From Actinomycetes bacterium (GTDB lineage: Bacteria > Actinomycetota > CALGFH01): DNA of 6,774 nucleotides. The notes beneath the pieces were generated by a model. The model was not told the DNA's origin. It searched no databases and worked only from the letters and a program-made list of their open reading frames with translations. This document shows, piece after piece, positions 6,219 to 6,774 of the stretch. The first letter of the stretch is position 1; each line of letters opens with the position of its first letter. The position numbers were made by a program, and so were the translations under genes. The stretch is from contig JASLIH010000477.1 in assembly GCA_030152105.1 (NCBI GenBank), positions 1-6,774 of the forward strand. Direction: 5' to 3'.

Positions 6219-6446
6219 GGGGACCTCCTCGTCCTGCCCCCCCGTGCACCAACGCCCCGGACTCAACCGCTTCCGCGCCCAACCAACAAGTCCGCCAGAC
6301 GTCGTTTTGATCACATCCCAAAGGGACGCGGCGTCGGGCACCAACCGACCACCCACCGTTCGCCTCCCGCGAAGCGCCGCGCACCCGGGCGGCCACGGGG
6401 AATTGCCACCGTGCGGGACACCCGGCAAGGGGGTGCCCCGGTCCTT
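6219..6446. other. 228-base gap between lexA and the Tat gene
   Basis: I see no gene here. It contains the hairpin after lexA at one end and the GAGGAGGT ribosome site of the Tat gene at the other. A short AT-rich patch at about 6302-6319 (GTTTTGATCACATCCCAAA) is the only low-GC spot and is the likeliest place for the Tat gene's promoter, but I find no convincing -35/-10 pair. On the - strand, TTGTTG and TTGAGT 17 bases apart (about 6261-6289) are a weak alternative. No GAAC-N4-GTTC LexA box is present. Confidence 0.4.
6415..6439 (-). terminator. Hairpin after lexA, candidate terminator
   Basis: On the - strand GGGGCACCC (complement of 6431-6439) pairs with GGGTGTCCC (complement of 6415-6423), 9 pairs including one G-U, around a 7-base loop. 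It starts 7 bases after the lexA stop. No U-tract follows. Confidence 0.45.
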
Positions 6447-6774
6447 CTAGCGGAGGCGGCGGAGGACGGCGACGACCTTGCCGAGGATCTGGGCACCGTC
6501 GCCGTCGATGGGGTCGAAGGCGGGGTTGTCGGGGAGGAGCTGGACGTGGCCGCCTCGGCGGGAGAAGTGCTTGACCGTGGCCTCGGTCTCCTCGTTGGGG
6601 AGGAGGGCGGCCACCATGTCGCCGTTGTCGGCGGAGTCCTGACGGCGGACGACCACGAAGTCGCGGTCGAGGACGCCGGCACCGACCATCGAGTCCCCTC
6701 GGACCTGCAGCATCATGAGCTGGCCCTGGCCGACCAGCTCGCGCGGCAGGGGCAGCAGCTCCTCGACCACGTCG
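6447..6774 (-). CDS. lexA: LexA repressor, C-terminal S24 peptidase domain (partial)
   Basis: SOS-response repressor that cleaves itself when stimulated by RecA-ssDNA. Only the last 108 or so residues are inside the window; the frame runs off the right edge, so the DNA-binding domain, the Ala-Gly cleavage site and the promoter are not visible. Seen from the GTG-encoded valine at 6770: [13 protein letters not shown] (2-14), VRGDSM with the catalytic Ser27, [19 protein letters not shown] (39-57), EATVKHF with the catalytic Lys67, [11 protein letters not shown] (78-88) and the ending [13 protein letters not shown]. These match the M. tuberculosis LexA pattern closely. Ser and Lys are 40 residues apart, against 37 in E. 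coli, owing to a short [11 protein letters not shown] insertion before the lysine. The GTG at 6770 is internal, because the conserved LPLPRELVG segment lies mid-protein in LexA. The orientation facing hflX is as in M. tuberculosis. Confidence 0.93.
   Translation of the reverse strand, partial: DVVEELLPLPRELVGQGQLMMLQVRGDSMVGAGVLDRDFVVVRRQDSADNGDMVAALLPNEETEATVKHFSRRGGHVQLLPDNPAFDPIDGDGAQILGKVVAVLRRLR

Noticed and set aside
5518..6450. + strand open frame of 310 codons
   Set aside because: It is the antisense of the Tat-protein gene, which has a signal peptide, ribosome site and conserved domain on the other strand.
1..6774. tRNA or rRNA genes, CRISPR arrays, insertion sequences, attachment sites
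   Set aside because: Nothing resembling these was seen; the window is filled with housekeeping-type genes and short gaps.

Overview
The window is very GC-rich chromosomal DNA with strongly G/C-ending codons. Its gene content and order recall the actinobacterial neighbourhood known from Mycobacterium tuberculosis: Rv2728c-like gene, miaA, dapF, hflX, and lexA facing them from the far side. This suggests a member of the Actinomycetota. A diaminopimelate aminotransferase of the LL-DAP type inside the cluster is less usual for that phylum and may point to a deep-branching or uncultured lineage. I cannot resolve it further from sequence alone.

Layout. On the + strand, bases 2-544 hold the C-terminal part of an Rv2728c-type (class III extradiol dioxygenase-like) protein, whose stop overlaps the start of miaA (541-1485). 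dapF follows after 3 bases (1489-2304). An 88-base gap then leads to an unrecognised 102-residue protein (2393-2701). A hairpin-containing gap precedes an LL-diaminopimelate aminotransferase-like gene (2801-3967). After another hairpin comes hflX (4039-5505), which looks leaderless. On the - strand, facing hflX across a GC-rich hairpin, lies a Tat-exported protein gene split by a frameshift (5545-6218), and upstream of it the C-terminal S24 peptidase domain of LexA (6447-6774, cut by the window edge).

How the genes relate. MiaA modifies tRNA position A37. DapL (tetrahydrodipicolinate to LL-DAP) and DapF (LL-DAP to meso-DAP) would perform consecutive steps of lysine and peptidoglycan precursor synthesis. 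HflX is a ribosome-associated GTPase linked to stalled-ribosome rescue. LexA is the SOS repressor. Only the first three genes form an obvious translationally tight operon. The small ORF, dapL and hflX each have a candidate TAnnnT -10 element, and hairpins without U-tracts lie after the small ORF, dapL, hflX and lexA.

The window is mostly conserved housekeeping DNA. I see no mobile element, CRISPR array, RNA gene or evident new system. The points most worth a second look are the frameshift at a 16-bp GC-only palindrome in the Tat gene, the clustering of dapL with dapF, the orphan 102-residue protein, and the low-complexity insertion in the first gene.
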